Shown piece after piece: positions 35,673 to 47,000 of a stretch of DNA of 64,000 bases (positions within the stretch are counted from its first letter, which is position 1; every line of letters begins with the position of its first letter). Below the pieces are notes generated by a model, which did no database searches, was not told where the DNA came from, and saw nothing but the letters and a program-made list of their open reading frames with translations. Origin of the DNA: Tomocerus qinae. Its lineage: Eukaryota > Arthropoda > Collembola > Entomobryomorpha > Tomoceridae. The DNA lies in NCBI GenBank assembly GCA_020055645.1, contig JAECZT010000012.1:124001-188000 (forward strand). The letters run 5' to 3'. Made by a program: the position numbers and the translations under genes.

Positions 35673-37663
35673 CATCCTTTCTACTTAAGTGTCAAGAAAG
35701 GCTGGTCGATGGGGAACTGAGAACAGGCCCCCTAATGCAGAAAATGATTGACCACAATCAATATGCTTACATTAAGGGCGTCTCTACCGATGCGGCACTG
35801 CATCAGCTGGTTGCTCGGATAGAGTATGCACTTAAAAGCAGACAAATGGCTCTAGGAACCTTCCTAGACATTGAAGGGGCCTTTAGTCATGCAACATTTA
35901 AAGCAATAACAGAGGCCTTACACAGAGAGGGAATTGATATGGGCTTAGTTCGATGGATTGAGCGCATGTTGATAGACCGAACTGTAGAGGCTAATGTTGA
36001 TGGAGCCCAACAATTCAGAGTAGTAGAACGAGGGTGCCCACAGGGGGGAGTCCTCTCACCGCTGTTGTGGAACCTTGTCATTCTTGAATTACTTGAGGAG
36101 CTGCATAGACTACATTCTGTACATAAACAGGCCTATGCAGATGACTTAACTACCCTGCAAATTGGCTTTGACCAAGGCACTGTTAGAGACCTCTCACAAA
36201 GGGCTCTAACAGTGACGGACAACTGGTGCAAAAGGAGATCACTATCTATCCACCCAGACAAGATAGAAGTCATACTTTTCACCACAAATAGAAATGTAAA
36301 GATGAAGCCTCTTACACTAGGGGATAAATCTATTCCATTCAAAACGGAAGTGAGGTACCTAGGTGTTGTCCTGGACAGCAAACTAACATGGAAGCCTCAC
36401 TGCGAATTAAAAGCTAAGCAAGCAAATGCAAAGCTATTCCAATGTAGAAGGGCCCTGGGGAAAACCTGGGGACTTTCTCCCAAAACTACAAGTTGGCTAT
36501 ACACTGCTGTAGTGAGACCAGCCCTTGCTTATGGCATTGGAGTATGGATCACTGCAGTAGAAAATGGACAACGGATGAAAATTCTTGGGTCAGTACAGCG
36601 CACAGCACTGTTAATGACTACAGGGGCTATGCGTAGTACTCCCACAGCGGCAATGGAATGCATTGTAGGTATTCCACCGCTGGATATATATCTAAAAGAA
36701 ATGGCAGTGTCGATATCGGCCCGACTGCGCAACACTGGGCAGTGGCTGTATTGGCAAGGCCGAGGTAGTAGCAATCGTACTAATCATGTCGATTTGCTAA
36801 CCAAACTCTGGAGGGAGATCCCTGGATTAGCACTCCCTTGGGAAGCAATTCCTAAGGCGGTGCTGACTAGAGATCACCTTAAGACATGGACAGGAATATT
36901 CGAACCTTTTGAAAAGGAAATGATTCTAGAACCATCAGAAAAGCTTGCAATATGCTATACTGATGGGTCCAGAATAAATGAACACACGGGATCAGCAGCT
37001 GTACTGTTTCTACCAGAGGGGGTGCAAAAAATTGCGCACCCGCTGGAAAGCTACAGTACCGTTTTCCAATCTGAAGTGTATGCTATAATGATGGCCGTCA
37101 ATGGACTAATCGAAAAAGATTGGGACAGTGAGGCAATAATTTATAGCGATTCAAGGAGTGCCATTCAGGCGCTAGGAGCAGATACCACAGTGTCTGCCCT
37201 GGTCCTTGAATGCTCTCAAACAATAGCAAGAGCCAATGGAAACATAACTCTGCACTGGGTACCAAGTCATTCAGGCATACCAGGAAACGACGAAGTCGAT
37301 GAATTGGCGAAAGAAGCGGCAGGGACTACACCCTGTGGGCCTGAGCCGTTTCTGGCGCTCTCTGAAAAGACAATAAAATCAATGGTTGGGAGCTGGGCTT
37401 CGGCACAGCATACCAAGATGTGGAGAAGTAGGAATGACTGTCGGCAGGCAAAAATTTTTCTGCCCGCTCCGAGGAGAGGGATCAGTAAATACTGTCGAAG
37501 TCTGAAAAGAGAGTCTTTGCGGGCTCTCGTACATATGATCACAGGTCATTGTTACCTTGCAAAGCATGTGAAGAACATCAACGGGCGGGGGTCTGCTCTT
37601 TGTCCACACTGTGGCTTAGAGGATGAGACACCTGAACATGGGTTACTGCGTGATACCGACTAA
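35669..37663 (+). CDS. LINE polyprotein part 2: RT, RNase H, C-terminal zinc finger
   Basis: Continues part 1 in another frame. The reverse-transcriptase core includes FLDIEGAFSHA, GCPQGGVLSPLLW and the catalytic AYADDLTTL (36130-36156). RNase H follows with YTDGSRIN, QSEVYAI, YSDSRSAIQAL and HWVPSHSGIPGNDEVDELA, giving the D-E-D-D type residues. A C-terminal CPHCG...H motif ends a few codons before the stop and lacks the usual last cysteine. The combination of APE endonuclease, RT and RNase H places it in the I superclade (LOA/R1/I-like); the exact clade needs a tree. It would act on its own RNA at the nick during target-primed reverse transcription. Confidence 0.87.
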   Translation, partial: LTSFLLKCQERLVDGELRTGPLMQKMIDHNQYAYIKGVSTDAALHQLVARIEYALKSRQMALGTFLDIEGAFSHATFKAITEALHREGIDMGLVRWIERMLIDRTVEANVDGAQQFRVVERGCPQGGVLSPLLWNLVILELLEELHRLHSVHKQAYADDLTTLQIGFDQGTVRDLSQRALTVTDNWCKRRSLSIHPDKIEVILFTTNRNVKMKPLTLGDKSIPFKTEVRYLGVVLDSKLTWKPHCELKAKQANAKLFQCRRALGKTWGLSPKTTSWLYTAVVRPALAYGIGVWITAVENGQRMKILGSVQRTALLMTTGAMRSTPTAAMECIVGIPPLDIYLKEMAVSISARLRNTGQWLYWQGRGSSNRTNHVDLLTKLWREIPGLALPWEAIPKAVLTRDHLKTWTGIFEPFEKEMILEPSEKLAICYTDGSRINEHTGSAAVLFLPEGVQKIAHPLESYSTVFQSEVYAIMMAVNGLIEKDWDSEAIIYSDSRSAIQALGADTTVSALVLECSQTIARANGNITLHWVPSHSGIPGNDEVDELAKEAAGTTPCGPEPFLALSEKTIKSMVGSWASAQHTKMWRSRNDCRQAKIFLPAPRRGISKYCRSLKRESLRALVHMITGHCYLAKHVKNINGRGSALCPHCGLEDETPEHGLLRDTD

Positions 37664-38329
37664 TACTCTGTCTGAGATACCCTTTTCTTCGATGCTAAGG
37701 TTCTATATCATGGCTAGTCGAAAAGATGGTTAACCCTACAGTAACCTGTACCGAGGAGTTGGCAATGGGCCCAGTATACGGCCAGCGCCATGGACGGCAT
37801 ATCTTATCTATAGTATGTCGTCCACCTCTTATAACAGAACAGATCTGTTCCGAAGCGTTCTATTTTTGAGTAAAGAACGGTATTAAGAGATTGAAAACAT
37901 TTTTCAGGATTCTGCGAGATGGATATGAGAAATGACTTTAGATATTATACACATTTACAACATAAGATCGTGCACTTTTTTTCAAAAAATTTAAACATTG
38001 GAGCAGTCTCGTTTATCATTTTTGATAGTAGTTTTTTATTTTCTAAGCAATCAAAATTTGAAGAAAGGCCCGGCATTTCAAAAAACAACAAAATAGTTTC
38101 ACCAACATGTAGTCTATATCTCACCGCCACTTCCCAATTAACATTCCATAGGGTTTCTACTGCTTTTAGAAGTAAAAACATTTATTTTTACCACTTGTGG
38201 TAATGTCAACATGGATTTACTACTTCTGGAAGTGTCAACATGGATTTACTACTTCCGGAAGTGTCAACATATGGATTAACTCCGTATAAGAATGCGAGCA
38301 TAGGGTTTCTACTGCATATAAAATTACAC

Positions 38330-39431
38330 GTTAAAAACCTGGAGAAATATAAGGGAAGAAGGCCAGAAAAACTCGAAAACAAGATATAATTTAGATGCAG
38401 AGTATTAATCAAAGCTCGTAATTTTAAAATTTTCTTCAAAAAAATCTCTCGTGCATTTACTGCTAATTCACTTGCAAATGTCTTCAAAAAACATTTTAGA
38501 GACCAAAAATGCAATGGTGGTTCAATTAACGCTTTAAGCGGGGATGGAAAATATTTTTGAAAACGGGAACGCTAGTCAATGCTTCCATTTAGTGTGGGAA
38601 CACCTTTGCAATAGTACATGCAAAATAGTAATCGCTCACTAATTGTAACGACTCCAAGTTGTTTTCTGAAAATCAAAATCCAGGTTAAATTGTCGTATCC
38701 ATAGTAATTAAGCAAAAATTAAGAGTATAAATTATCCCGTATTAACAACATATAGCGCTAAAATTATCAACTAACTAAATGTCCAAAGTGCAATAAAAAT
38801 GCTTAAATAGTGTTAAGAAATTGCCACAATGTACAAAGTAACTGTGCAATTAGTATTATCTGCTTTTTATATGGAAAAGTTTTTTGCTTTGAAATAAAGT
38901 GTCATCTTATTTCAATATTTACATTTATATTTGCAGTTATTAGTACTTACAGTCTAGTTGATAATACAGTATGTCAAGGAAGTGGGTATCCATATGAAAT
39001 CAGTTTCCACAGCATAGCAGTTTGTACTTCATTATTCTATGGTTATAATTCTAAGTCTCAAGTTGGGAGTAAGTTTGATATTATTATTAATTTATTACAA
39101 GTTGTTTATCCCTATTATGGATTTACGGATACTGCCCGATACTGACTGTTACTGACTGCCTGTTAGTTGGATATTGACTTGGCTTACTATGGCTGGGTAC
39201 TATGGATACGGATTTCCTATGGATACTTACTTTATTGACATACTGTAGTGTAATTCTAATGTTTAGGCAAGTTTTAGGGTTGTTGCAAGGAAATTAACTG
39301 TAAACGCACGGGGAGATTTTTTAGAAGAAAATTTTAAAATTACGAGCTTTAATTAATACTCTGCATCTAAATTATACCTTGTTTTCGAGTTTTTCTGGCC
39401 TTCTTCCCGTATATTTGTCCAGGTTTTTAAC
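38330..39431. mobile_element. 1.1 kb segment with inverted ends (U5)
   Basis: Indel-free counterpart of 5723-6838, with the same arms and interior. Confidence 0.55.
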
Positions 39432-40384
39432 CTTTAATTTAATTTTATTGTTTTTCTTGATAAATCTGGTTATAACTATCATATAACTACGAACTAGAAA
39501 AATTTTAACCAGATTATGTATATTTCGAAATTATTTATATAGGTACCTATCATAGTTGCAGAAATTGACAATAAAAACAAGTTACAAGTAAAAAATTAGT
39601 CTTCGCAAATTTTTGTAACTATTGAAATGGTAATGTAATGTGCAATGTTCGAGTAAACTTCTAATCAACATGTCTCAATTTTCTAAATATTGTTCATCCC
39701 TGCCTAGTTTATAATGTAAGTTTTACATCTATGAAAAAATGATAAATATTATGTTATTTGAGCTACATCTCGAAAAGTTTGATTTTTTCGCAAAATATAT
39801 TATGTATGTGACAAGATAATTTTATTTTTTATTGGGGGCTGCCGCCCTCAAACCCCCGCTTTAGGGGAGATCAATAGTTCATATTTTTGCGGTAAGTAAA
39901 ATCCACCACAAGCCGGGAAAGTGCAAGTGTTTGTATTAGTAGTATTGAGCGTGCCTATATTACAATTTTTCATTTTCTATGCCTGGAGTCTCACTCAATG
40001 AAAATATCTTCCATCCCTGAAATTTTACTTATTATAAATTTTTTACAACCCATGTCAGTGTCCTCAAGCCTAATATATTTTTCATATCTGGAATTGTTCT
40101 TGGTACTCCGTATTTGCATTGGTATGTGAATGTGACTGGGACTATTGAGAATCAGAATACCACGTAACAGGAATAATGCATCTATAAATCCAACATTATT
40201 ATTATTATTGAGATTTTGTCTAGCGATGCTAATTCAGTTCACTCATTAGTTCGTATCTTTGAAGATTAAATTTGGAAATGGAAATTGTATTGCTAATTAC
40301 TAGTCCATCGACTCCATTTCATCCAATACCATATTGCAATGTGACTGCCATAGGTTCTAATCACATTGCCCAATTGACTATGAT

Positions 40385-40558
40385 CAGGGAACAAAAAAGG
40401 ACCTTTTTTGCCTTTTACCTTTTTTGATGTAGCAGAGTGCCCCATTTACTTCACTTTACATGTAAATAAGGTTAAAAAGGTAAAAAGGACTGCTTTTTTT
40501 AGAAAAAGTAGTACTTTTTACCTTTTTTGTAAAAAAGGAGTACCTTTTTAGTTCCCTG
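40385..40558. mobile_element. hAT-type border MITE, short form (U5/U6)
   Basis: CAGGGAAC...GTTCCCTG with ACTATGAT on both sides. It corresponds to 7792-7964. Confidence 0.75.
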
Positions 40559-42419
40559 ACTATGATGCATTTGTACTAAGTCGCCAAGGAGATACCAAAC
40601 AATTTTAAAGTTCATTCTTCCGGTTCCTACGGCTAAAGTTGAAACCGGATAGTTGGTTTCAAATTAATGCACAGCCCGCAGAAGAATTCTCTACGCTGTC
40701 ATATATGCCATGTTTTACAGAAGCTGCTAGTTTACGAGCAATCGGTGTCAATGGAAATTGAACCAGGATTTAACTGCATACTATACTAGTGGTAAAACCG
40801 CACATTGCCATTGGGGCAATGCGCTGTCTGCTTTGCAGTTTCTCGCGGTATAAAAATTTAAAATATAGGCTTTCTAAGCTTCTAAAAGTGACGACATGGG
40901 TATTTATTGCTATTAGATGTGTTAACAATACAGTTTTACTGCTTCTAGAAGTGCCAAAATAGGTTTCTACTGCTTTCAGAAGTGCACATATAAGTTTTTA
41001 ATGCTTCTAGAAGTGTCAAACATAGGGTTTCATTGCTTTTAAAAGTGTTGACAAAGGCATTGTACCGCTTCTATTGTAAACATTTGGGAACTGGGAGTGG
41101 ACACTCACACAGACATAAATACAAACTTCCGGTAATTATAATATAGTATAGATCGTTCCGAAACGTTCTATTTTTGAGTAAAGATCGGTATTAAGAGATT
41201 GAAAACATTTTTCAGGATTCTGCGAGATGGATATGAGAAATGACTTTAGATATTATACACATTTACAACATAAGATCGTCCACTTTTTTTTTCAAAAAAT
41301 TTAAACATTGGAGCAGTCTCGTTTATCATTTTTGATAGTAGTTTTTTATTTTCTAAGCAATCAAAATTTGAAGAAAGGCCCGGCATTTCAAAAACAACAA
41401 AATAGTTTCACCAACATGTAGTCTATATCTCACCGCCACTTCCCAATTAACATTCCATAGGGTTTCTACTGCTTTTAGAAGTAAAAACATTTATTTTTAC
41501 CACTTGTGGTAATGTCAACATGGATTTACTACTTCTGAAGTGTCAACATGGATTTACTACTTCCGGAAGTGTCAACATATGGATTAACTCCGTATAAGAA
41601 TGCGAGCATAGGGTTTCTACTGCATATAAAATTACACGTTAAAAACCTGGAGAAATATAAGGGAAGAAGGCCAGAAAAACTCGAAAACAAGATATAATTT
41701 AGATGCAGCGTATTAATTAAAGCTCGTAATTTTAAAATTTTCTTCAAAAAATCTCTCGTGCATTTACTGCTAATTCACTTGGAAATGTCACCAAAAAACA
41801 TTTTAGAGAACAAAAATACAATAGTGGTTCAATTAACGCTTGAAGCGGGGATGGAAAATAGTTTTGAAAACGGGAACGCTAGTCAACGCTTCCATTCAGT
41901 GTGGGAACACCTTTGCAATAGTACATGCAAAATAGTAATCGCTCACTAATTGTAACGACTCCAAGTTATTTTCTGAAAATCAAAATCCAGGTTAAATTGT
42001 CGTATCCATAGTAATTAAGCAAAAATTAAGAGTATAAATTATCCCGTATTAACAACATATAGCGCTAAAATTATCAACTAACTAAATGTCCAAAGTGCAA
42101 TAGAAATGCTTAACAGCTTAAATAGTGTTAAGAAATTGCCACAATGTACAAAGTAACTATGCAATTAGTATTATCTGCTTTTTATATGGAAAAGTTTTTT
42201 GCCTTGAAATACAATGTCATCTTATTTCAATATTTACATTTATATTTGCAGTTATTAGTACTTACAGTCTAGTTGATAATACAGTATGTCAAGGAAGTGG
42301 GTATCCATATGAAATCAGTTTCCACAGCATAGCAGTTTGTACTTCATTATTCCATGGTTATAATTCTAAGACTCAAGTTGGGAGTAAGTTTGATATTATT
42401 ATTAATTTATTACAAGTTG
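40559..42419 (+). repeat. Array unit U6, cut by the assembly gap
   Basis: Equals U2 from its start to about 9826 and then runs into the N gap. Because it is identical to U2 here, the real continuation could be the 9827-onward sequence or something else entirely. Confidence 0.8.
41638..42419. mobile_element. 1.1 kb segment with inverted ends (U6), right arm lost in gap
   Basis: Only the left arm and most of the interior are present before the N run. Confidence 0.5.
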
Positions 42420-42519
42420 NNNNNNNNNNNNNNNNNNNNNNNNNNNNNNNNNNNNNNNNNNNNNNNNNNNNNNNNNNNNNNNNNNNNNNNNNNNNNNNNN
42501 NNNNNNNNNNNNNNNNNNN
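42420..42519. other. Assembly gap (100 N)
   Basis: Exactly 100 unknown bases, the usual placeholder for a gap of unknown size. It joins array sequence to a different LINE's 3' end, so the order across it rests on scaffolding, not on sequence. Confidence 0.98.
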
Positions 42520-43067
42520 TTACTCTTCAATGGGTTCCCAGTCATACTGGGATCATAGGGAACGAAGAGGCTGACTTACTAGCCAAAGATTCCACAAAAA
42601 TGACAGTTGTTGGTCCTGAACCAATACTGCCTTTTTCTGCACAATGTGCAAAAACTGTCATCTCCAAATATTTCTACAAATTGAATATTCAAAATTGGAA
42701 AAAGCGAACAGATTGTAAAACTACGAAATTATTTTTGCCTACTCCTTCATACTCCAAAAGCAAACATTTCACAAGTTTGAGTAGAAGAACGCTCAGGGTC
42801 TTCACTCATTTAATTACTGGTTTCTCCTCCTTGGCCAAGCATCAGAATCTATTGGGGAATCATTCGTGTCCGCTCTGCCCATTGTGTGCACTAAGCGTCG
42901 AGACGTCGGTCCACCATGTGGCTGAATGCCCAGCTTTGAGCGAGTTGAGATTCAAGCACCTGAGTAAGTTTCTCGTTCACGTGGATGAGTTACCGGGGTT
43001 GCCCTTGTCGTCTCTGCTTTCATTTTGTATGTCTGCAGGACGAATGAGTGGCTTCTCCGAACAGTAA
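42520..43067 (+). pseudogene. 3' end of a second LINE (RNase H and zinc finger)
   Basis: An open frame entering from the gap encodes the last part of RNase H (LQWVPSHTGIIGNEEADLLAK). It continues with a region matching the C-terminal part of the LINE at 33370-37840 in layout (FLPTPSYSKSK, LITGFSSLAKHQ) and a CPLC...HHVAECPAL zinc finger. It keeps the final cysteine that the other LINE lacks. Sequence similarity is moderate, so it is another family of the same superclade. The 5' part is missing into the gap. Ends with TAA at 43065-43067. Confidence 0.8.
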
Positions 43068-43159
43068 TGCTGTTCAGGGAGCAACTGCAAGTAAGTCCTC
43101 GCGGCTTGAGCGGTAGTGTGTCTTTGCTACTCAATAGTATTGAACATACTCTCCCACTA

Positions 43160-43179
43160 ACACACACACACACACACAC
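43160..43179. repeat. (CA)n microsatellite
   Basis: About ten CA dinucleotides shortly downstream of the LINE fragment. Confidence 0.9.
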
Positions 43180-43643
43180 TTCCGTCTATATTGTACCCTA
43201 TAAAAACCCCGGCCAAATACCCCAAATCAGGGTTTCCATACAAAAAATTATAACAAAGGAAGTATTGGCGCCCATTTTTGTTTTTGATTTTTTAAAAATC
43301 AGGGCCTCATTTTTGACCTATAGCTTCCTATACTATTTTTGTCCTATTTTTTTCTGGGCTATGAGAATACCCCAAAAACGAAAAAGTTGGATACCGTCCT
43401 TTCCCCTCTCTAATTTTATGAATATTTTGGTAACCCTCTACAAACTGGGTTAATTTAAATTTAATTAAAAAATGTATATAAGAGGCGTTGAACTATGTCA
43501 AATAATAATTAAGTCAAACAATGCTTTGCCATTTGACTATTTTCCAAAGATATGGCTGAATTCTTTGCTATGTATCCCACTAAAGTTGACTGAATGAAAC
43601 GACGCCATCAAAAGTGAGTATCCGGTTCTAATAGAGTTATGAC

Positions 43644-43751
43644 AGTCGTATTAATCATACTATGTTCATAAGAAGGCTTCAAGGCGCCGATTTCCACGCA
43701 TCTTTGACGTCTTGAGAAGCCTTCAGAACTTAAGAGGTTTATAATACGACC
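43644..43751. repeat. Short imperfect hairpin
   Basis: AGTCGTATTA at the left opposes TAATACGACC at the right, and AAGGCTTCAAG opposes CTTGAGAAGCCTT inside, giving arms of about 40 bases. It may be a small MITE upstream of the first visible RhoGAP exon. Confidence 0.5.
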
Positions 43752-43880
43752 CTTAATATCGTTTGGGTAGATAGAATTTATATTTTTACGAAAGAGACGG
43801 ACAGACAGAGTGACAGAGCGTTGCCATAAATTATATTGTTGTATGTAGTGATGTAGGTAAATGGATATTGTTGTTATTAG

Positions 43881-44018
43881 GTTGTGAGTGGTGGTCAGTC
43901 ATGGGCTATACAACGAACCCATGCTAACTTGTTTATGCTCGATGAACAGTTGCATCGTTGTGTGTGGGACCGCAGTTTCTCACTCCTAGAGAAAGTGGAA
44001 AAGAATTCTGAAGATCAC
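43881..44018 (+). CDS. CdGAPr: Exon: PX domain, middle
   Basis: Reads W-AIQRTHANLFMLDEQLHRCVWDR, the PX-domain core where the Arg-Thr and the LDEQLHRC segment are family hallmarks. Acceptor TTATTAG and donor GTAAGT flank it. It ends in phase 0. PX domains bind phosphoinositides, though those of this family are partly atypical. Confidence 0.82.
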
Positions 44019-47000
44019 GTAAGTCATTCCCTGCCTGCATTTATTATACATACTATACTACAACTACTTCTACAGATTAGTACTATCATATCTAAATGTC
44101 TGTCTTATTGTAGGTTTCATTACTCTACTGCATGTTTAATAAGTAGTTCTTTAACATGGGATGATTAACACAAAAATAAAATGTTTTCGATTATTTAGGA
44201 GAGTTGCAAAGCATTGGGAGAACGATATTTGGCCCGTCTAACTGAATTACCGACCAATAAAATCACTTGTGGAACTGTACTCAGCTGGCTTGAGGTAAAA
44301 CAATTCATTGTTATTTATTTTTATTTGAGACGTATTGTTATTATTGTTATTAATGAATATAATATTTGCAATTACTCTCGTGCCCAGTGCAACTCAAGCA
44401 GTTTCGTGCTGCATTGTGTCCCTAGTTCCTGCAATTGATAGCAGCTACAATTTGAGACGTATGAGTTCGGGGTCGGGAACAAGTTTCCGCCCCGGTGAAT
44501 CAAAGTCTAGAGAATATTCTAGACGACAATTGTCATCTTGAGCAGACTTTTTCTGCTATGAATACTTAGTCTATGGAGCAGACTGAAATTCTGTCAGAAC
44601 TGTTGCTGGGTTTCGTTATTCGTTTTGTTCAATTTAAAGTCTTTTCAAAAAATAATTAGTAGCATTATGAAACTGCTTTCATACGCTTTCAAATCTTACA
44701 TGAGTTAACACGATAACTGTTATTGAGTGATTTGAATACATTATTTTTGATGAAAATGATATTTTTGCACAAACCTTTGACAAAACTTAGAAGACTAAAA
44801 GCTATTAAATTTCCAAAGTAAGAACAATTTTATTTTTCTGAGAAAGATTTTTAAATATTTATTTTACTTTCGGGATGAAAAAATCGCTGATGAAAAATTT
44901 AGGTCAAGTTTGTTTAACTTCTAAACACCAGATTTCGAAATGGCAATTTTTGTAGATTATTTTCTTGCATTCTTTAGAGGAATATGTCCCAAAATTATAA
45001 ATTAAAATATTAATTTTTAGTTGGATAATCGCGGGCGACATATCGTTTCTTCTGATGACAGTGCTATTAATACTCCAGCGGTTGCAGCTGCATGTGCTCT
45101 GCGTAGATACGCTGCACAGGCTGCTGATGAGATTTCTTTGAGGTCGGAGATATGATATCGGTAATTGACATGCCACCCCCAGAGGAAAGTGTTTGGTGGA
45201 GAGGAAAACGAGGATTTCATGTCGGATTCTTCCCCAGAGAACATGTACAGGTAAATCCATTAATAAAACTTTTGAATTATGGATGGTGAAGAATGTTCCT
45301 GTCATTTTTAAATGTCATCAAAGTCAACGTTGACAGGACGCTTTAATTTCCCTCTAGTCTCAAGACCTACAAAGCGCCTACGCTGTAAAAATATTTACGT
45401 CATGCTTGCTTTGAATATGATTGTGATAGGTTATTGGTGACAAAGTTCCAGTGGGGCTGCCCATCGTTTCATCAGCGAGGAGATTGCAGAGACTATCCGT
45501 CACTTCTAATTCCTCAGCTGCTCCTGCAAAGCCAGTTCTCCGGAAGCACGGCAAATTAATAGCTTTCTTCCGGTTTGTTCGTTAATTAATTCTAATTAAT
45601 TATTCTGTATGATCCGCTTCTAAGTTTTTCTAATTATAAATTATAAGTACTTTTTACGCATTTACAGAAGTTTTATATTGTCTCGTCCTTCTCGGCGACG
45701 TTTGAAACAGTCTGGTATCCTGCGAGAGAGAGTGTTTAGTTGTGATTTGGCAGAACATCTTTTAAATACTGGAAATGAAAGTACGCATTCATTTTCCTCA
45801 TTTTTTCATGTCGTAACTCTGAAATGCTAATTAATTGCTAACTCAATTGTTTCATTTCAGTTCCTGCTGTCCTTAAATGTTGTTCTGAATTCATTGAAAT
45901 GTATGGAATTGTTGACGGAATATATCGACTGTCTGGAATCACTTCTAATATTCAAAAACTACGGTGGGTTATGCTAATTTTTTGTATTATTGCAAATGAT
46001 ATTTGAGAATTATTTGATATTTAAGGATTTTGCGATTATTTGACAAATGACCCCATTTGAACTTTGAACTTTAGATTTTGTCTAACATAATTTCTCAGTG
46101 TCGTTGTGCCCTGACATAACGGTTTAGCAAACTTTAGTTTCTTTTTGTGCTTCAGAAACTCCTTTGATGAAGACAAAGTTCCAAATTTAGCGGAAGATGA
46201 AGCTATAAAGCAAGATATTCATGCAGTGTCATCTTTGTTGAAAATGTATTTTCGTGAACTTCCCAATCCACTCTGCACTTACCAGCTCTATGAGAAATTT
46301 GTTGGAGCGGCTCAAGCATCAGATGAACAACGGCTGTTTAAAATGAGGGAGGTGGTTCATGAATTACCTCCCCCGCATTACAGGTACAGATCACAGGAAA
46401 TAGAACTGATCGGTCAATTTTACATTTTTTGTTTTTATTGTCACAGAACGTTAGAGTATTTGATGAAGCATCTGGCTCGAGTAGCAAAGAAAAGTAACGA
46501 CACGGGCATGACTCCAAAAAATATGGCCATTGTTTGGGCTCCTAACTTGATCCGTTGCAAAGAATTAGAAGCAGGAGGCGTCGCTGCACTCAAAGTATGC
46601 TCCTTTTTTTATGAGTCGGGTTGGCCTAATTTAACTATATATGTGGTAATATAACTGCACCCTCTGTGCAAAGCGCCATTGTACTAGTAGATAGATAGAT
46701 AATTTATTGTGCTTCTACGAGTTAAACTAGGATAACCGACCCTCGGGGTTTCAGTACAACTGTTCCACTCTTAAATGCATTGCAAAAGCCTGAGTTAATT
46801 AGACAATTATGCTACTTGATAATGATATGATTATAATTTATCTTAAAATCTTATTAACTTGATTTACTCAGTCAAATAGTGATAATTGCAAAACCAAATA
46901 ATTAACATAATATTGGTAGATACGTAAATATGTAGATACGTAGATTGCAAAGCCTGAGTTAATAGGACATATTGTCAATTTCAAATGGTCCAAGATTGAT

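Larger units (their letters stand above)
33370..37840 (+). mobile_element. LINE copy 2 (I/R1/LOA-like), nearly intact
   Basis: A 4471 bp non-LTR element between AGATCTGTTCCGAA duplications at 33356-33369 and 37841-37854. It has a 5' leader of about 760 bp with an ATT-rich stretch (33600-33670), then one long coding region, then a short 3' tail ending ACAGAAC with no poly-A. No separate ORF1 with zinc knuckles is visible in the leader, so the element may be 5'-truncated or of a single-ORF type. Confidence 0.9.
32766..40384 (+). repeat. Array unit U5 with inserted LINE
   Basis: Same layout as U1, including the LINE at the same base. 32670-35060 equals 1-2390 with no difference that I could find. 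Downstream the copy is free of the small indels that fill U1. Confidence 0.82.
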
